NCBI RefSeq assembly: GCF_001294575.1
Contig: NZ_CP012676.1
Span: forward strand, 1,798,001 to 1,862,000
Length of the DNA stretch: 64,000 nucleotides
Reading direction: 5' to 3'
Origin: Pseudomonas versuta
Lineage (GTDB): Bacteria > Pseudomonadota > Gammaproteobacteria > Pseudomonadales > Pseudomonadaceae
Part shown: one piece after another, positions 18,099 through 28,052 of the stretch
How the letters are laid out: each line of letters opens with the position of its first letter
How positions within the stretch are numbered: the stretch's first letter is position 1
Position numbers and translations under genes: made by a program
Notes under the pieces: model-generated
Seen by the model: only the letters and a program-made list of their open reading frames with translations
Database searches by the model: none
Told to the model about the DNA's origin: nothing

Positions 18099-19343
18099 TT
18101 AACCGCGAGGAGTCGCGACACTGGCCAGCTTCGGCGCGCCATTGGCGGGCTTGGCAGGGGACAGGTTGCTGGCTTCCAGGGCTTGTCGTTGTTGTGCCAG
18201 TGCGGCGAGGGTCTGTTCGCTGGCCATCGGAATCACTTCAGGGGTGACTGAAGAACCGGGGCGTACCCGTTGCAGTCCCTTGACGATGATGGTGTCGTCT
18301 TTGTTCAGGCCGCTGCGAACAATGCGCAGGCCTTCGATTTTCGGTCCCAGGTCAACGGAGCGGTAAGCGGTGTTATTGGCGCCGTCCATTACCAGCACGA
18401 ACTTCTTGCCCAGGTCGGTGCCGACCGCTTCGTCATTGATCAACACCGCGTCGTAGGTGCCGCTGCCGACCAGCTTGAGACGCGCATACAGGCCCGGGGT
18501 GAAGCTGCCGTTGGCGTTATCGAACACGGCACGGCCGCGGATGGTGCCGGTCTTGGGGTTGACCTGGTTGTCGACGAAGTTCATCTGGCCCAGGTGCGGG
18601 TTGCCGTCTTCGTTGGACAGGCCGAGGTAAACCGGGGTGCTCTGACCGCGCTGGCCCTGGCGGGCGAGCTGGGCGTATTTGAGGAACACGCGCTCGTCAG
18701 CATCGAAATAGGCGTACACCTTGTCGGTAGAGACCACACTGGTCAGGGGCGTGACATCAGCGGTGACGATGTTGCCTGCGGTGATTTCGGCACGGCTGAC
18801 CCGGCCACTGATTGGTGATGTGACGCGGGTAAAGCTGAGGTTGAGCCTGGCCAGGTCAAGTTGTGCCTGAATGGCCGAGACACCGGCGCGGGCGGCTTGG
18901 GAGGCGGTGGTGCGCGAGTCGGCCAGTTCTGCGGAAATCGCATTGCTCTGGCGCAGGCGTTCGCCACGCTGGGCTTCGTTGTCGGTGCGGGTAGCGGTGG
19001 CGCGGGCCTGTTGCACCTCGGCTTCAAGACGTCGCACTTCGGCCTGGAACGGGCGCGGATCGATCTGGAACAACAGGTCGCCCTTTTTCACCAGGGCGCC
19101 CTCAGTAAAGGCGACCTGATCAATCTGGCCCGACACGCGCGGACGAATTTCAACGGTTTCAGGTGCTTCAAGCCGCCCGGTGAACTCGTCCCATTCATTG
19201 ACCGGCTGTTCAAGCACTTTGGCCACACTGACTTTGGCAGCGGGAGCAGGAGCAGTCGCTTGTGGAGTTTTGCCGCATGCGCTCATCACCACGATGGCCA
19301 GGGCCGCGAGTGGGAAGCGCAAATGTTTAAGTGACTGTTCCAT
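18099..19343 (-). CDS. mexE: RND efflux periplasmic adaptor, MexE-like
   Basis: 414-residue membrane-fusion lipoprotein linking the RND pump to the outer-membrane channel. It has a lipobox (VVMSACGKTP, Cys about 23), a lipoyl-like half motif (PRVSGQIDQVAFTEGALVKKG), a coiled-coil hairpin (about 105-175) and TRVTSPISGRVSRAEITAGN. VNEWDEFTGRLEAPE near residue 50 is MexE-like. ATG at 19343 is chosen because the lipoprotein signal starts there; the longer frame to 19457 runs through a palindromic promoter-region element. No mexT or mexS gene lies next to the operon, in contrast to P. aeruginosa, so regulation is not obvious from the context. Confidence 0.92.
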   Translation of the reverse strand: MEQSLKHLRFPLAALAIVVMSACGKTPQATAPAPAAKVSVAKVLEQPVNEWDEFTGRLEAPETVEIRPRVSGQIDQVAFTEGALVKKGDLLFQIDPRPFQAEVRRLEAEVQQARATATRTDNEAQRGERLRQSNAISAELADSRTTASQAARAGVSAIQAQLDLARLNLSFTRVTSPISGRVSRAEITAGNIVTADVTPLTSVVSTDKVYAYFDADERVFLKYAQLARQGQRGQSTPVYLGLSNEDGNPHLGQMNFVDNQVNPKTGTIRGRAVFDNANGSFTPGLYARLKLVGSGTYDAVLINDEAVGTDLGKKFVLVMDGANNTAYRSVDLGPKIEGLRIVRSGLNKDDTIIVKGLQRVRPGSSVTPEVIPMASEQTLAALAQQRQALEASNLSPAKPANGAPKLASVATPRG

Positions 19344-19426
19344 GGGGGGAGTCCGCCAATCTATTGAGATGGGCGGATAATGCTGGCGCGAGGGCTGATG
19401 GACGAATCGAACCCAGCGAAGATCAA

Positions 19427-19443
19427 TATCATTCGGAATGATA
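19427..19443. promoter_or_regulatory. 17-bp palindrome upstream of mexE
   Basis: TATCATTCGGAATGATA is a perfect inverted repeat (single central base) 84 bases upstream of the mexE start. It is a candidate operator for an unknown dimeric regulator. It does not fit a Fur box and only loosely resembles MexT sites. Confidence 0.45.
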
Positions 19444-19523
19444 CAAAGCGCGAGCAAGCCCTCTAGCCTGCGCCTTTTGTTAGGGTGCTATCAATTAAAT
19501 TCTTCGTCATGCGCACGAACGAC

Positions 19524-19560
19524 CTGTAGGAGCGAGCTGTTAAAAAGCTCGCTCCTACAG
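19524..19560. repeat. REP hairpin
   Basis: CTGTAGGAGCGAGCT and its exact reverse complement are separated by seven bases. Same family as 12117-12178; it lies just after the stop of the TonB receptor gene and may stabilise or terminate its mRNA. Confidence 0.85.
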
Positions 19561-19572
19561 TCAGGGCTTCTG

Positions 19573-21759
19573 TCAGATATTGATCGAAGCACTCAAGCGT
19601 GCAGTCAGCGGCGCGCCCTGGAACAGGTAGTTGTCGCCCATGTACTCACCCACATCGCGCCAGTAGCGCTTGTCGAACAGGTTGTCGACAGTCAGCCGGA
19701 ACACGGTGTCATAACCCTCGATACGGGTGCTGTAACGGCTGCCGATATTGAAGATGGCGTAACTGGCGGCCTGCACACCGCCCTGTTGGCTGGCGTATTT
19801 TTTGCCGCTGTATTGCACGCCGCCGAGCACGGCCAGGCCATCGACCCAGGGCAGGGCGTAATCACCATAAAGGCTGGCACGCAGGGTAGGCACATTGATG
19901 GTTTGATGGCCTTCATACTCCGCTGTGCCACTACCCGTGACCCGCGAACGGATCGCCGCCACACTGGCTGAAATCTGCAAGCGCTCGCTGGCCCAACCGT
20001 TGGCCGCCAGTTCCAGGCCGGTGTTTTTCTGTTCGCCTTGCTGCACGTAGGTGAACGTGCCGTCGTCATTGGGGCGCGAGTATTGGTAGGCCTGACGGAT
20101 CTGGTACAGCGTGGCGCTCAGGCTGATACGTCGCCAGTCGTACTTGATACCTGCTTCAATTTGCCGTGACACAGTGGGCGCAAGGATTTCAAAAGCATTG
20201 CTGGCAAACCACGGAGCCGTACCACCCAGCGACAAACCCTTGCTGTAGCGGGTGTATAGCGACAGGTTCGATACCGGCTTGTAGATCAGGGCAGCCTGGG
20301 GCAGGAATTCATAGCGCCGGGTGTGGCGGTTGGTGTCGCCCTGATCGTCGAAGGTGCGTTCGTCCAGACGCACTTCACGACCACCGAGCACGGTCTGCCA
20401 TTGCTCGTTGAAGCTGATCCGGTCATTGAAAAACAGCCCGTACTGGCGGCTGTCGAGGCGGCGATGGCTGTCGTTGAGCGGGCCATCATAGCGGGCAAAA
20501 TTGTCAGGCTCGCTGTCGATGTTGCCGCTGCCGATCCATTCATTGATAGCGGTGCGGTTATGCACCACGCGGCGAAATGCGCTGGTGCCTACTGTCAGTT
20601 CATGCCCGATTGCGCCCGTATCAAACAGACCGCTGAGTGCTGCCTGCACCTCATCATTACGCCGTGTGTCGTCGGGGCTGCGGAAGTCATATATGTCGTA
20701 GTTGCCCTCTGGGCTGAAGTAGTTGCCGACATCAGGCTTTACGCAGCCGACCGTGCAGCCGCCCCAGGCAAACGAGCTGTAATCATCGATCACCACTTTG
20801 CTGCGCGAGGCGCTCAGGCTGCCTTTCCAGTTGTCCGTGAAGCGGTATTCAAAGTTGCCGTTGATGTTCAGCGAATCAATGGTCACCGGTTTGGAGCCGC
20901 TCTGGTGGGCCAGCAGTTTCTTTGGCGAGGCGTGGTGCGGCAACTCGGTACCGCCGAGCAATTGATAGCCCGGTACCGAACGCTGCTCCTTGTTCTGATA
21001 CTCCACATCCAGTTGCAGCAGGGCATCGGGGCTGATGTTCCAGTCGAAGGCCACAGAGGCGAAATCACGCTGGCCATTGGCATGTTCGACGTAGGAGTGC
21101 AGGTCTTCGTGGGCGAAGTTGGCGCGCAGTCCGAACTGCTGTTCGCTGCCGAACCAGGCCCCTACATCGGTGGCCAGGTATCCGCTGCCGCGGTCATCGG
21201 TGGAGACTGTGACCGAGCGTACATCCGCCGCGCGCTTGGTCACGTAATTGACCACGCCGCCGGGTTCGGAGACGCCGCTTTGCAGGCCGGAAAGGCCCTT
21301 GAGCAATTCCACCTGCTGTTTGTTTTCCAGGCCAACGTTTTGCTCACCGGCGATGGTGCGGCCATTGATCTTGTAGCTGCTGGCCGAATTCAACGAGAAC
21401 CCTCGCACCACGAAGTTTTCGTAGTAGCCAACCGGCGCATAGCTTTCACCCACCGACGCGTCGTTATTCAACACATCGCTGAGCAGGCGGGCTTGCTGAT
21501 CCTTGATCAGTGCATCGGTAAACACTGAAATGGCTGCCGGGGTATCGAGCAGGGGCGCCGCCTCAAAGCCGCCAACCCAGGCACTGTCGGCCTGGTAGCC
21601 GGTGTTGTCTTCGGCGGTCACTGACGTCGCCGGCAGTTCGGTGTTGGCCGCTTGTGCCACCGGTATTGCGCTGGACAGCAACAGGCCAAGGGTCAGCAAG
21701 TTGAGCGTGAACCGCGGTGCGGACTCTCCCTCGTTGAAAGTCCGGTGAAGCATGTTCAT
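19573..21759 (-). CDS. TonB-dependent siderophore receptor
   Basis: 728-residue outer-membrane receptor: signal peptide (TLNLLTLGLLLSSAIPVAQA, about 20-39), plug domain (about 55-190; VRGFSLNSASSYKINGRTI, VELLKGLSGLQSGVSEPGGV), and a 22-strand barrel ending SASINI with an aromatic-poor terminus. A Cys pair GGCTVGCVKPD lies in a barrel loop. No N-terminal signalling extension is present, so it is not a transducer. The start at ATG 21759 follows AGGAG. It is divergent from an exported alpha/beta hydrolase, a pairing that suggests uptake coupled to processing of the ligand. The ligand is unknown; ferric siderophore is the family default. Confidence 0.88.
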   Translation of the reverse strand: MNMLHRTFNEGESAPRFTLNLLTLGLLLSSAIPVAQAANTELPATSVTAEDNTGYQADSAWVGGFEAAPLLDTPAAISVFTDALIKDQQARLLSDVLNNDASVGESYAPVGYYENFVVRGFSLNSASSYKINGRTIAGEQNVGLENKQQVELLKGLSGLQSGVSEPGGVVNYVTKRAADVRSVTVSTDDRGSGYLATDVGAWFGSEQQFGLRANFAHEDLHSYVEHANGQRDFASVAFDWNISPDALLQLDVEYQNKEQRSVPGYQLLGGTELPHHASPKKLLAHQSGSKPVTIDSLNINGNFEYRFTDNWKGSLSASRSKVVIDDYSSFAWGGCTVGCVKPDVGNYFSPEGNYDIYDFRSPDDTRRNDEVQAALSGLFDTGAIGHELTVGTSAFRRVVHNRTAINEWIGSGNIDSEPDNFARYDGPLNDSHRRLDSRQYGLFFNDRISFNEQWQTVLGGREVRLDERTFDDQGDTNRHTRRYEFLPQAALIYKPVSNLSLYTRYSKGLSLGGTAPWFASNAFEILAPTVSRQIEAGIKYDWRRISLSATLYQIRQAYQYSRPNDDGTFTYVQQGEQKNTGLELAANGWASERLQISASVAAIRSRVTGSGTAEYEGHQTINVPTLRASLYGDYALPWVDGLAVLGGVQYSGKKYASQQGGVQAASYAIFNIGSRYSTRIEGYDTVFRLTVDNLFDKRYWRDVGEYMGDNYLFQGAPLTARLSASINI

Positions 21760-21831
21760 GCAAAGCTCCTGAATGATGGGCGGGCTCGAGACCAAGGCCT
21801 TTTCTCAAGCGCGCCATCATACAGACGCTAC

Positions 21832-21846
21832 TTAACCATGGGTTAA
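21832..21846. promoter_or_regulatory. Inverted repeat in the receptor/hydrolase divergent promoter
   Basis: TTAACC-ATG-GGTTAA sits between two divergent genes (receptor starting at 21759 and hydrolase at 21886) and could be a shared operator. No regulator gene is adjacent. Confidence 0.35.
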
Positions 21847-21885
21847 TAGTGCAATGTGAGGCTCCCGACTTTTGAGGAACTGCGC

Positions 21886-22911
21886 ATGCCCTTTTTTCGA
21901 CGCTCATGCCTGGCTCTGGCCTGCAGCTTGCCGTTGCTGGCGATGGCGGCGCCTTCCGCTCCCGGCCCGGTTTACGGCGAGCAACTGCAAGGCTTCGAGT
22001 ACCCGTACCCGCTGCATCACTTCAACTTTGAGTCCCAGGGTCAGGCCCTGCAGATGGGCTACATGGACGTCGCCCCAACGGGTCCTGCCAATGGCCATAC
22101 GGCGGTGCTGTTGCACGGCAAAAATTTTTGCGCGGCGACCTGGGGTGACAGCATCAAGGCCCTGAGCGAGGCGGGCTACCGGGTAGTAGCGCCGGACCAG
22201 ATCGGTTTTTGCACGTCGAGCAAACCGGCCAGTTATCAATACAGCTTTCAGCAGTTGTCGGCCAATACCCATGCCTTGCTCGATAGCCTTGGGGTGGACA
22301 AGGCCAGCATCATCGGGCACTCCACCGGTGGCATGCTCGGCACTCGCTATGCATTGCAGTACGCGCCTCAAACGGAAAAACTGGTACTGGTCAACCCGAT
22401 CGGCCTGGAGGACTGGAAAGCCCTCGGCGTGCCATGGCGCAGCGTTGACCAATGGTACGAGCGCGAGCTGAAACTCAGCGCCGAAGGTATTCGCCAGTAC
22501 GAGCAAAGCACCTATTACGCCGGGCACTGGAAGCCTGAGTACGACCGTTGGGTGGACATGCTGGCGGGGCTGAACAAGGGCCCGGGGCACAAACGGGTGG
22601 CGTGGAACTCGGCGTTGATCTACGACATGATTTTCACCCAGCCGGTATTTTACGAACTGCCGGATCTCAAGGTCCCTACCGTATTGTTGATCGGCGATGC
22701 CGACACCACGGCCATCGGCAGCGATATTGCTTCGCCGCAGGTGAAGGCCAGAATCGGTCACTACAAAGTGCTGGGCAAGCAGGCCGCCGGGCGGATTCCC
22801 GGGGCGACGTTGATCGAGTTTCCGGGCTTGGGCCACGCCCCGCAAATGGAAGATCCGGCGGCTTTCAACAAGGTGCTGATAGAACAGTTGACCCTTGGCC
22901 GCCCCGTGTAG
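21886..22911 (+). CDS. Exported alpha/beta hydrolase
   Basis: 341-residue alpha/beta hydrolase with a signal peptide (CLALACSLPLLAMAAPSAPG, about 7-26). The nucleophile elbow is GHSTGG (Ser about 145), the oxyanion region VLLHGKNF, the probable acid in LIGDADTT and the catalytic His in GLGHAPQMEDP near the end, so the triad is intact. ATG at 21886 follows GAGGAAC. It is divergent from the TonB receptor, so a periplasmic esterase acting on an imported ligand is a plausible but unproven role. The stop codon lies inside the left arm of the repeat at 22908. Confidence 0.85.
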   Translation: MPFFRRSCLALACSLPLLAMAAPSAPGPVYGEQLQGFEYPYPLHHFNFESQGQALQMGYMDVAPTGPANGHTAVLLHGKNFCAATWGDSIKALSEAGYRVVAPDQIGFCTSSKPASYQYSFQQLSANTHALLDSLGVDKASIIGHSTGGMLGTRYALQYAPQTEKLVLVNPIGLEDWKALGVPWRSVDQWYERELKLSAEGIRQYEQSTYYAGHWKPEYDRWVDMLAGLNKGPGHKRVAWNSALIYDMIFTQPVFYELPDLKVPTVLLIGDADTTAIGSDIASPQVKARIGHYKVLGKQAAGRIPGATLIEFPGLGHAPQMEDPAAFNKVLIEQLTLGRPV

Positions 22912-23069
22912 TCGCTGACGAGGAACGAAGGCTGCGATAAGGTCCGCAGGACCTTGCTTGACGATACCAGGACCTTGCTTGACGGTCCCAGGCCCTTGCC
23001 TGACGGTCCATAGCCCAAACCCAGCGCTGTCCCAACGGCTCGCAGCCTTCGTGCCTCGTCAGCGACTAC
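22908..23069. repeat. Inverted-repeat element enclosing three 21-bp tandem repeats
   Basis: Arms at 22908-22937 and 23040-23069 are 30 bases long with one mismatch (GTAGTCGCTGACGAGGAACG... against its complement). Between them, CAGGACCTTGCTTGACG-type units repeat three times at 22947-22967, 22968-22988 and 22989-23009. The arms belong to the same family as 2390-2416. The whole could fold as one long hairpin and terminate the hydrolase transcript. Confidence 0.85.
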
Positions 23070-23568
23070 GCATGATCAAACCAAGCGCAAATCAGGCGCA
23101 AACCAGGATCAAACCTTGATTTAGAGCCTCCAAGTACGTTATAGCTAAAAGGGTATCCAATCGTATTACAGGAAATTACAGCTCCCTATGGATGGAATCA
23201 CACGTATCAATCGCCAGTCCGGCTCACATTACGCATCCCTGATTGCGCAGTGTGGGCCTCACGTCAAAGGCTGCAGCATTGCAGCGACAGGGTTTGTCTC
23301 CCGCCTCTTTGCACGCTTCGTTCCACCCCGTTGTTTGCCAGCCAGCTGCGCCGACTGGCGCCACTGCTACGTCCCCCCTCCAGATTTTTTCTGATCGCCA
23401 GCCGTCCAGGCGCGTTCGCATCCGTTTTAACGGCATGTGCTGTTGCCCGGCTTTTTTATCTGATCCCCTCATTTTCTGACCCGACACCCCTGGCGCCAGC
23501 CAGCTGCAGGTCACGACAGCGTTTAGTCAGCCATGACCGGACGCCTGCGCTACAAGGACTCACGACCA
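23070..23568. other. Long intergenic region upstream of mtlD, no supported gene
   Basis: About 500 bases without a convincing coding region; small open frames here are Cys/Pro-rich and lack homology character. It could hold an osmotic-stress promoter and a long leader for the downstream gene, but no specific motif was identified. Confidence 0.5.
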
Positions 23569-25710
23569 ATGATTTATTTCCAGGGTAAAAGAATTTTCAG
23601 TGCCATCTTCGATATGGACGGCACGATGTTTGACACCGAACGCCTGCGTTTCAAGACCCTCAAACAGGCAGCTCTCGAGATTTACGGCACACCGCTCAGT
23701 GAAGAAACCCTGATCGGGTCATTGGGCCTGAGTGCCCGAAAAGCCGAAGCGCTGGCCAAGGCCAATCATGGTGAGGATTTCCCTTACGCTGCAGTCCGCC
23801 AACGGGCCGATGAACTGGAACTGGCCCATGTGCGCAATCATGGCGTACCGATCAAGGACGGCTTGCTCGAAGTGCTTGAGCGCTTGCGCAAGTATGGCCT
23901 GACCATGGCCGTGGCCACCTCGAGCCGCCGTCCCATCGCCGAGGAATATCTGATCAATGCCAACGTGCTCAAGTACTTCGACGTCACTGTCTGCGGTGAT
24001 GAAGTGGAGCAGGGCAAGCCTCACCCCGAGATTTTCCTCAAGGCGGCCAGCGCGCTCAATTGCCTGCCGGATCATTGCCTGATGCTCGAAGACTCCGAGA
24101 ACGGCCTGTTGTCGGCGATTCGTGCCGAAGGCCAGCCGATCCTGATCGAAGACATCAAGCCGCCAGCAGCCGAAGTCAAAGCCGGTGCGCTGAAGGCGTA
24201 TCAGAACATGCATGAGTTTTTGGGCGACCTGAACGAATGCATGCCGGACCTGGGCACCCCCGAACTGAACGAAAGCTTCCCCCAGGCGCTCAATCAATTC
24301 AGTGTCGGTATCCACGGTTTCGGGGCCATGGGCGGTGGCTACCTGACACAGATTTTCTCCCACTGGGATGGCTACACCCGGCCCTGCGAGATCATCGCGG
24401 CCACCCGTTCGCGGATGCTGCGCGACACCATCCAGGCCTTTGGCCGCTTCAGCGTGCGCTATGGTGCGACCTCGTTCGACCAGACCATTGAAAACCTCAG
24501 AATGATCGACATGGATGACGCCGAAGAGGTGATCCGCATGTACGACGTGGCTGAAATTGTCGGGCTGAGCCTTCCGGAAACCGCGATTCGCAAACAGGCA
24601 GACGTGATTGCCAAGGGCTTGATCCGGCGCTTTGAGCGGCGCGGGCGTGAACTGACGATTCTCATCGTGTTGAACAAGGTCGGTGGCGCGGACTTTGTGC
24701 GCCGCCATGTGCAAGCCCAGCTTGAACGACTGGTTGCACCGCACATGTGTCAGAAAATTCTGGATAACACCCACTTTGCAGAAACCGTGGTCAGTCGCAT
24801 TGTCTCCAAGCTGTCCAACGAATCGCTGGTGCGCCAGTTGCGCATCAAATCGAAGATTTTCCAGAACAGTCTGACGGACGAGACCGCCGCCCCCACGGCC
24901 AACCCGAAAACCCCGGTGCCCGAATACGAGCGGCTGATCAGCCGTTTCCGGCCATTCGCCCAGTCCAGCAATGCACTCAGCCAGTTGCACCTGATCCTGT
25001 TCAATAGTGAGTCGGACATGCCGTTGTATGCCGAGCGCTGCAGCAACCTGCTGGAGCGTCTGCGCCAGGTCAAGACCGTCGACGACATCACCCAGACCCA
25101 GGTGATGAAAAACCTGTTGTGGAACGGCCCTCACGCCATCATTGCCTGGTACGCGAGCCGCCTGGGCTATTCGTGGCTGGGGCAGGCCATGGGCGATCCG
25201 CGGGTCAGCGCACTGGCCGAGCGATTGATTCGCCAGGAAGTCGGCCCGGCACTGGTGGCCGAATACCCGCACATGGCTGAAGCGGTCGAGAGCTTCTCGA
25301 AAACATTTCTGGAGCGCTGCAACACCTCGTTCAAGGATCCCTGTACCCGCGTGGGCCGTGACCCGCTGCGTAAACTGCAGCGCAATGAGCGGATTTTTCG
25401 CAGTATCGATCTGGCCAAAAAACATGGCATCAACTGCAGCGCCCTGGAGTTTGGCAGCGCCCTGGCCCTGCACTACGCGCTGCGATCCACGGACAGCAAG
25501 GATCAGGAAAGCCAGTTGATGCGCAACCTGTATCAAGACAACGGCAGTGTCGAAGCGGTGCTGACCTACAGCGCAAGCTACAACGGCCGGCCGTATCCGG
25601 GCCTGGACCCAGTCACCGATGGTGCGTTGATCGAGGCCATCTCCGGGCATTTCCGGGACCTGGCGGCGATGGAGCCGGACTGTGCCGAATTCGTCATGAC
25701 CGGAGCCTAA
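23569..25710 (+). CDS. mtlD: Bifunctional mannitol-1-phosphate phosphatase/dehydrogenase (HAD + M1PDH)
   Basis: 713-residue fusion. The N-terminal HAD phosphatase (about 9-205) shows all four motifs: FDMDGTMFDTE (Asp15, Asp17), VATSSRR, GKPHPEIF and MLEDSENG. The C-terminal part (about 245-713) begins with a nucleotide-binding-like segment IHGFGAMGGGYL and resembles mannitol dehydrogenases. Enzymes with this order are known from Acinetobacter baylyi, where they reduce fructose-6-phosphate to mannitol-1-phosphate and dephosphorylate it to mannitol, a compatible solute under salt stress; the same role is inferred here. ATG at 23569 is chosen because family similarity begins there; an ATG at 23533 is possible. 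Transcribed alone. Confidence 0.82.
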   Translation: MIYFQGKRIFSAIFDMDGTMFDTERLRFKTLKQAALEIYGTPLSEETLIGSLGLSARKAEALAKANHGEDFPYAAVRQRADELELAHVRNHGVPIKDGLLEVLERLRKYGLTMAVATSSRRPIAEEYLINANVLKYFDVTVCGDEVEQGKPHPEIFLKAASALNCLPDHCLMLEDSENGLLSAIRAEGQPILIEDIKPPAAEVKAGALKAYQNMHEFLGDLNECMPDLGTPELNESFPQALNQFSVGIHGFGAMGGGYLTQIFSHWDGYTRPCEIIAATRSRMLRDTIQAFGRFSVRYGATSFDQTIENLRMIDMDDAEEVIRMYDVAEIVGLSLPETAIRKQADVIAKGLIRRFERRGRELTILIVLNKVGGADFVRRHVQAQLERLVAPHMCQKILDNTHFAETVVSRIVSKLSNESLVRQLRIKSKIFQNSLTDETAAPTANPKTPVPEYERLISRFRPFAQSSNALSQLHLILFNSESDMPLYAERCSNLLERLRQVKTVDDITQTQVMKNLLWNGPHAIIAWYASRLGYSWLGQAMGDPRVSALAERLIRQEVGPALVAEYPHMAEAVESFSKTFLERCNTSFKDPCTRVGRDPLRKLQRNERIFRSIDLAKKHGINCSALEFGSALALHYALRSTDSKDQESQLMRNLYQDNGSVEAVLTYSASYNGRPYPGLDPVTDGALIEAISGHFRDLAAMEPDCAEFVMTGA

Positions 25711-25772
25711 AGCAATCAAGCCCGCAGCACCTTGAATGGGCCAGTCTGGACGGTCTGTTCAAGGAGCTGATC

Positions 25773-26341
25773 ATGGTCCGACTGTCCATGGCTCAAGCCT
25801 GAGAGCTGGCCGAATCCATCCTGTTGCATAACGGTTTCAACCCGTCTCATGCCCCTGCGGTGAGCGACACCGTGCTTGCCGGGGAGCGCGATGGTTGTGC
25901 TTCCCACGGCCTGTATCGGCTGTTGGGCTGTGTCAATTTTGTCTTCGACTTTGCCACCAGCGCCATCGCCCGTGGCGATATCGAGTTGCACCGGAGCACG
26001 GGTAAAGCGATTCCCCAGGGCTCGGCGCTGGCGGCGATGGGGGAACTGATTGCCGGGCCCTTGATCGGTGATCTGACCAGTGCCGAGTCGCTGGCGTAGG
26101 ACGCGGGCAGCAAGTCGTCGCCGTACCATGGTGAACTGATCACAGCGCTGGATCCGCAGCGTTTTCTGGCGTCTGCTACCTAGTAACACCTGGCCAGGGC
26201 CCAAATGCTGTTTGCGAGCATCGAAGGGCAGGGGGCGCGTTTGCCGTCGCAACGTCGTTATGAACCGCGGGGGCGAAGCCTGGTGGAAGGGTACAGATAC
26301 CGCAAGCCCTGTACCGCGACCTGCTGGCGCTTGAATCCTGA
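25773..26341 (+). pseudogene. Decayed Ldh2-family (malate/lactate dehydrogenase-like, pyrroline/piperidine-2-carboxylate reductase) gene
   Basis: Translation gives family-like pieces interrupted by lesions: a start ATGGTCCGACTG with AAGGAG upstream, an early TGA (about 25800), then ELAESILLHNGFNPSHAP and ERDGCASHGLYRL (typical of the family N-terminus), a large internal deletion, FDFATSAIARGDIELH, AAMGELIAGPLIGDL, TAG at 26097, TAG and TAA near 26181, and a frameshift near 26289 before the natural C-terminus IPQALYRDLLALES. Intact members are about 330 residues. The reductase branch acts on cyclic imines in proline and hydroxyproline metabolism. It is clearly non-functional. Confidence 0.8.
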
Positions 26342-26377
26342 TCCATCAACCCCAATCCGTGCAGGAGCGGGCTTATC

Positions 26378-26448
26378 TGTAGGAGCGAGCTTGTCTCGCG
26401 AGCTTTTTGTCATTGCGATAAAAAGCTCGCGAGACAAGCGCGCTCCTT
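26378..26448. repeat. REP element (inverted pair)
   Basis: TGTAGGAGCGAGCTTGTCTC faces a near-complement AAAAGCTCGCGAGACAAGCG around a short A/T-rich loop. Same family as 12117-12178. A partial copy (GCAGGAGCGGGCTT) precedes it at about 26361. It lies between the Ldh2 pseudogene and the IS110 element. Confidence 0.85.
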
Positions 26449-26585
26449 ATCTGATGCAGATATGTCAGATTAGGTGCCGAGAGTCGACGTGGACGATCGC
26501 TCGCTCCTAGATTTCACCGATCGTACTGTAGCAAGGTCTCCACGCCGATCTCTCCTCAACCACGCCCGTACAGTTGCCCGAGTAG

Positions 26586-27578
<993 letters not shown>

Positions 27579-27627
27579 AGAACACAGTTGCTACAGTTCA
27601 ACGTTTCATAGGTTTCAAAGCAGTACT

Positions 27628-28050
27628 TCAGGCCAGCCAGTCGCCACGCCGGGGCGTGGTGCAAGCAGCGCCGTCCAGCGCGGACAGGCGCGCTTGCGAT
27701 TCAGCATCCACCTGATGCAGCGACTTGCCCCGGGTTTCACGGGTCAGTCCTACGGCCACAATCGAGATCAGTGCCGCCCCCACCCAGTACACCGGTTTAC
27801 GCCCCATCAGGTCAGACAGGTACCCCATCAGCGGGATCATGAAGACGTGCAGCAAGTGGGCACCCAACATCAAAAGCAGAATCTCGGTCGTATCCTTGTG
27901 CGCCACCCGTTTCAGATAGGTGATCGAGAAGGTGATATCGGTGTAGTACAGAGTGTTTTCTGCAAACCGTGCACCGATGCCCACCAGCACCGAGCGCCAG
28001 TGGTGACGCAGAACGTCCGAACACCAGTCCCCCCCAGGGGGCGGGCAATC
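27628..28050 (-). pseudogene. Fragment of an MHS-family metabolite/proton symporter
   Basis: Only a middle portion ([45 protein letters not shown]) joined to the extreme C-terminus ([18 protein letters not shown]) of a major-facilitator transporter of the MHS group is present. About half of the roughly 430 residues, including the first helices and an internal block, is missing, so it cannot be functional. It follows a truncated DHDPS-family gene on the same strand, and the pair could be remnants of one catabolic operon. MHS members take up proline, betaine, ketoglutarate and similar compounds. Confidence 0.75.
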
Positions 28051-28052
28051 AC

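Noticed and set aside
13795..18251. Several long plus-strand frames (for example 13795-14967, 15843-16982, 17049-18251)
   Set aside because: Antisense to the mexEF-oprN genes, rich in His/Arg/Gln and without domain character.
22947..23009. Three 21-bp repeats considered as a CRISPR array
   Set aside because: Units are directly abutting without spacers and no cas genes are nearby.
23188..23394. Small plus-strand frame upstream of mtlD
   Set aside because: Cys/Pro-rich, no ribosome site or homology character; probably untranslated leader.
23719..25719. 666-codon open frame on the minus strand
   Set aside because: Lies entirely antisense to the mtlD fusion, which carries complete HAD and dehydrogenase motifs; high GC makes long antisense frames common.
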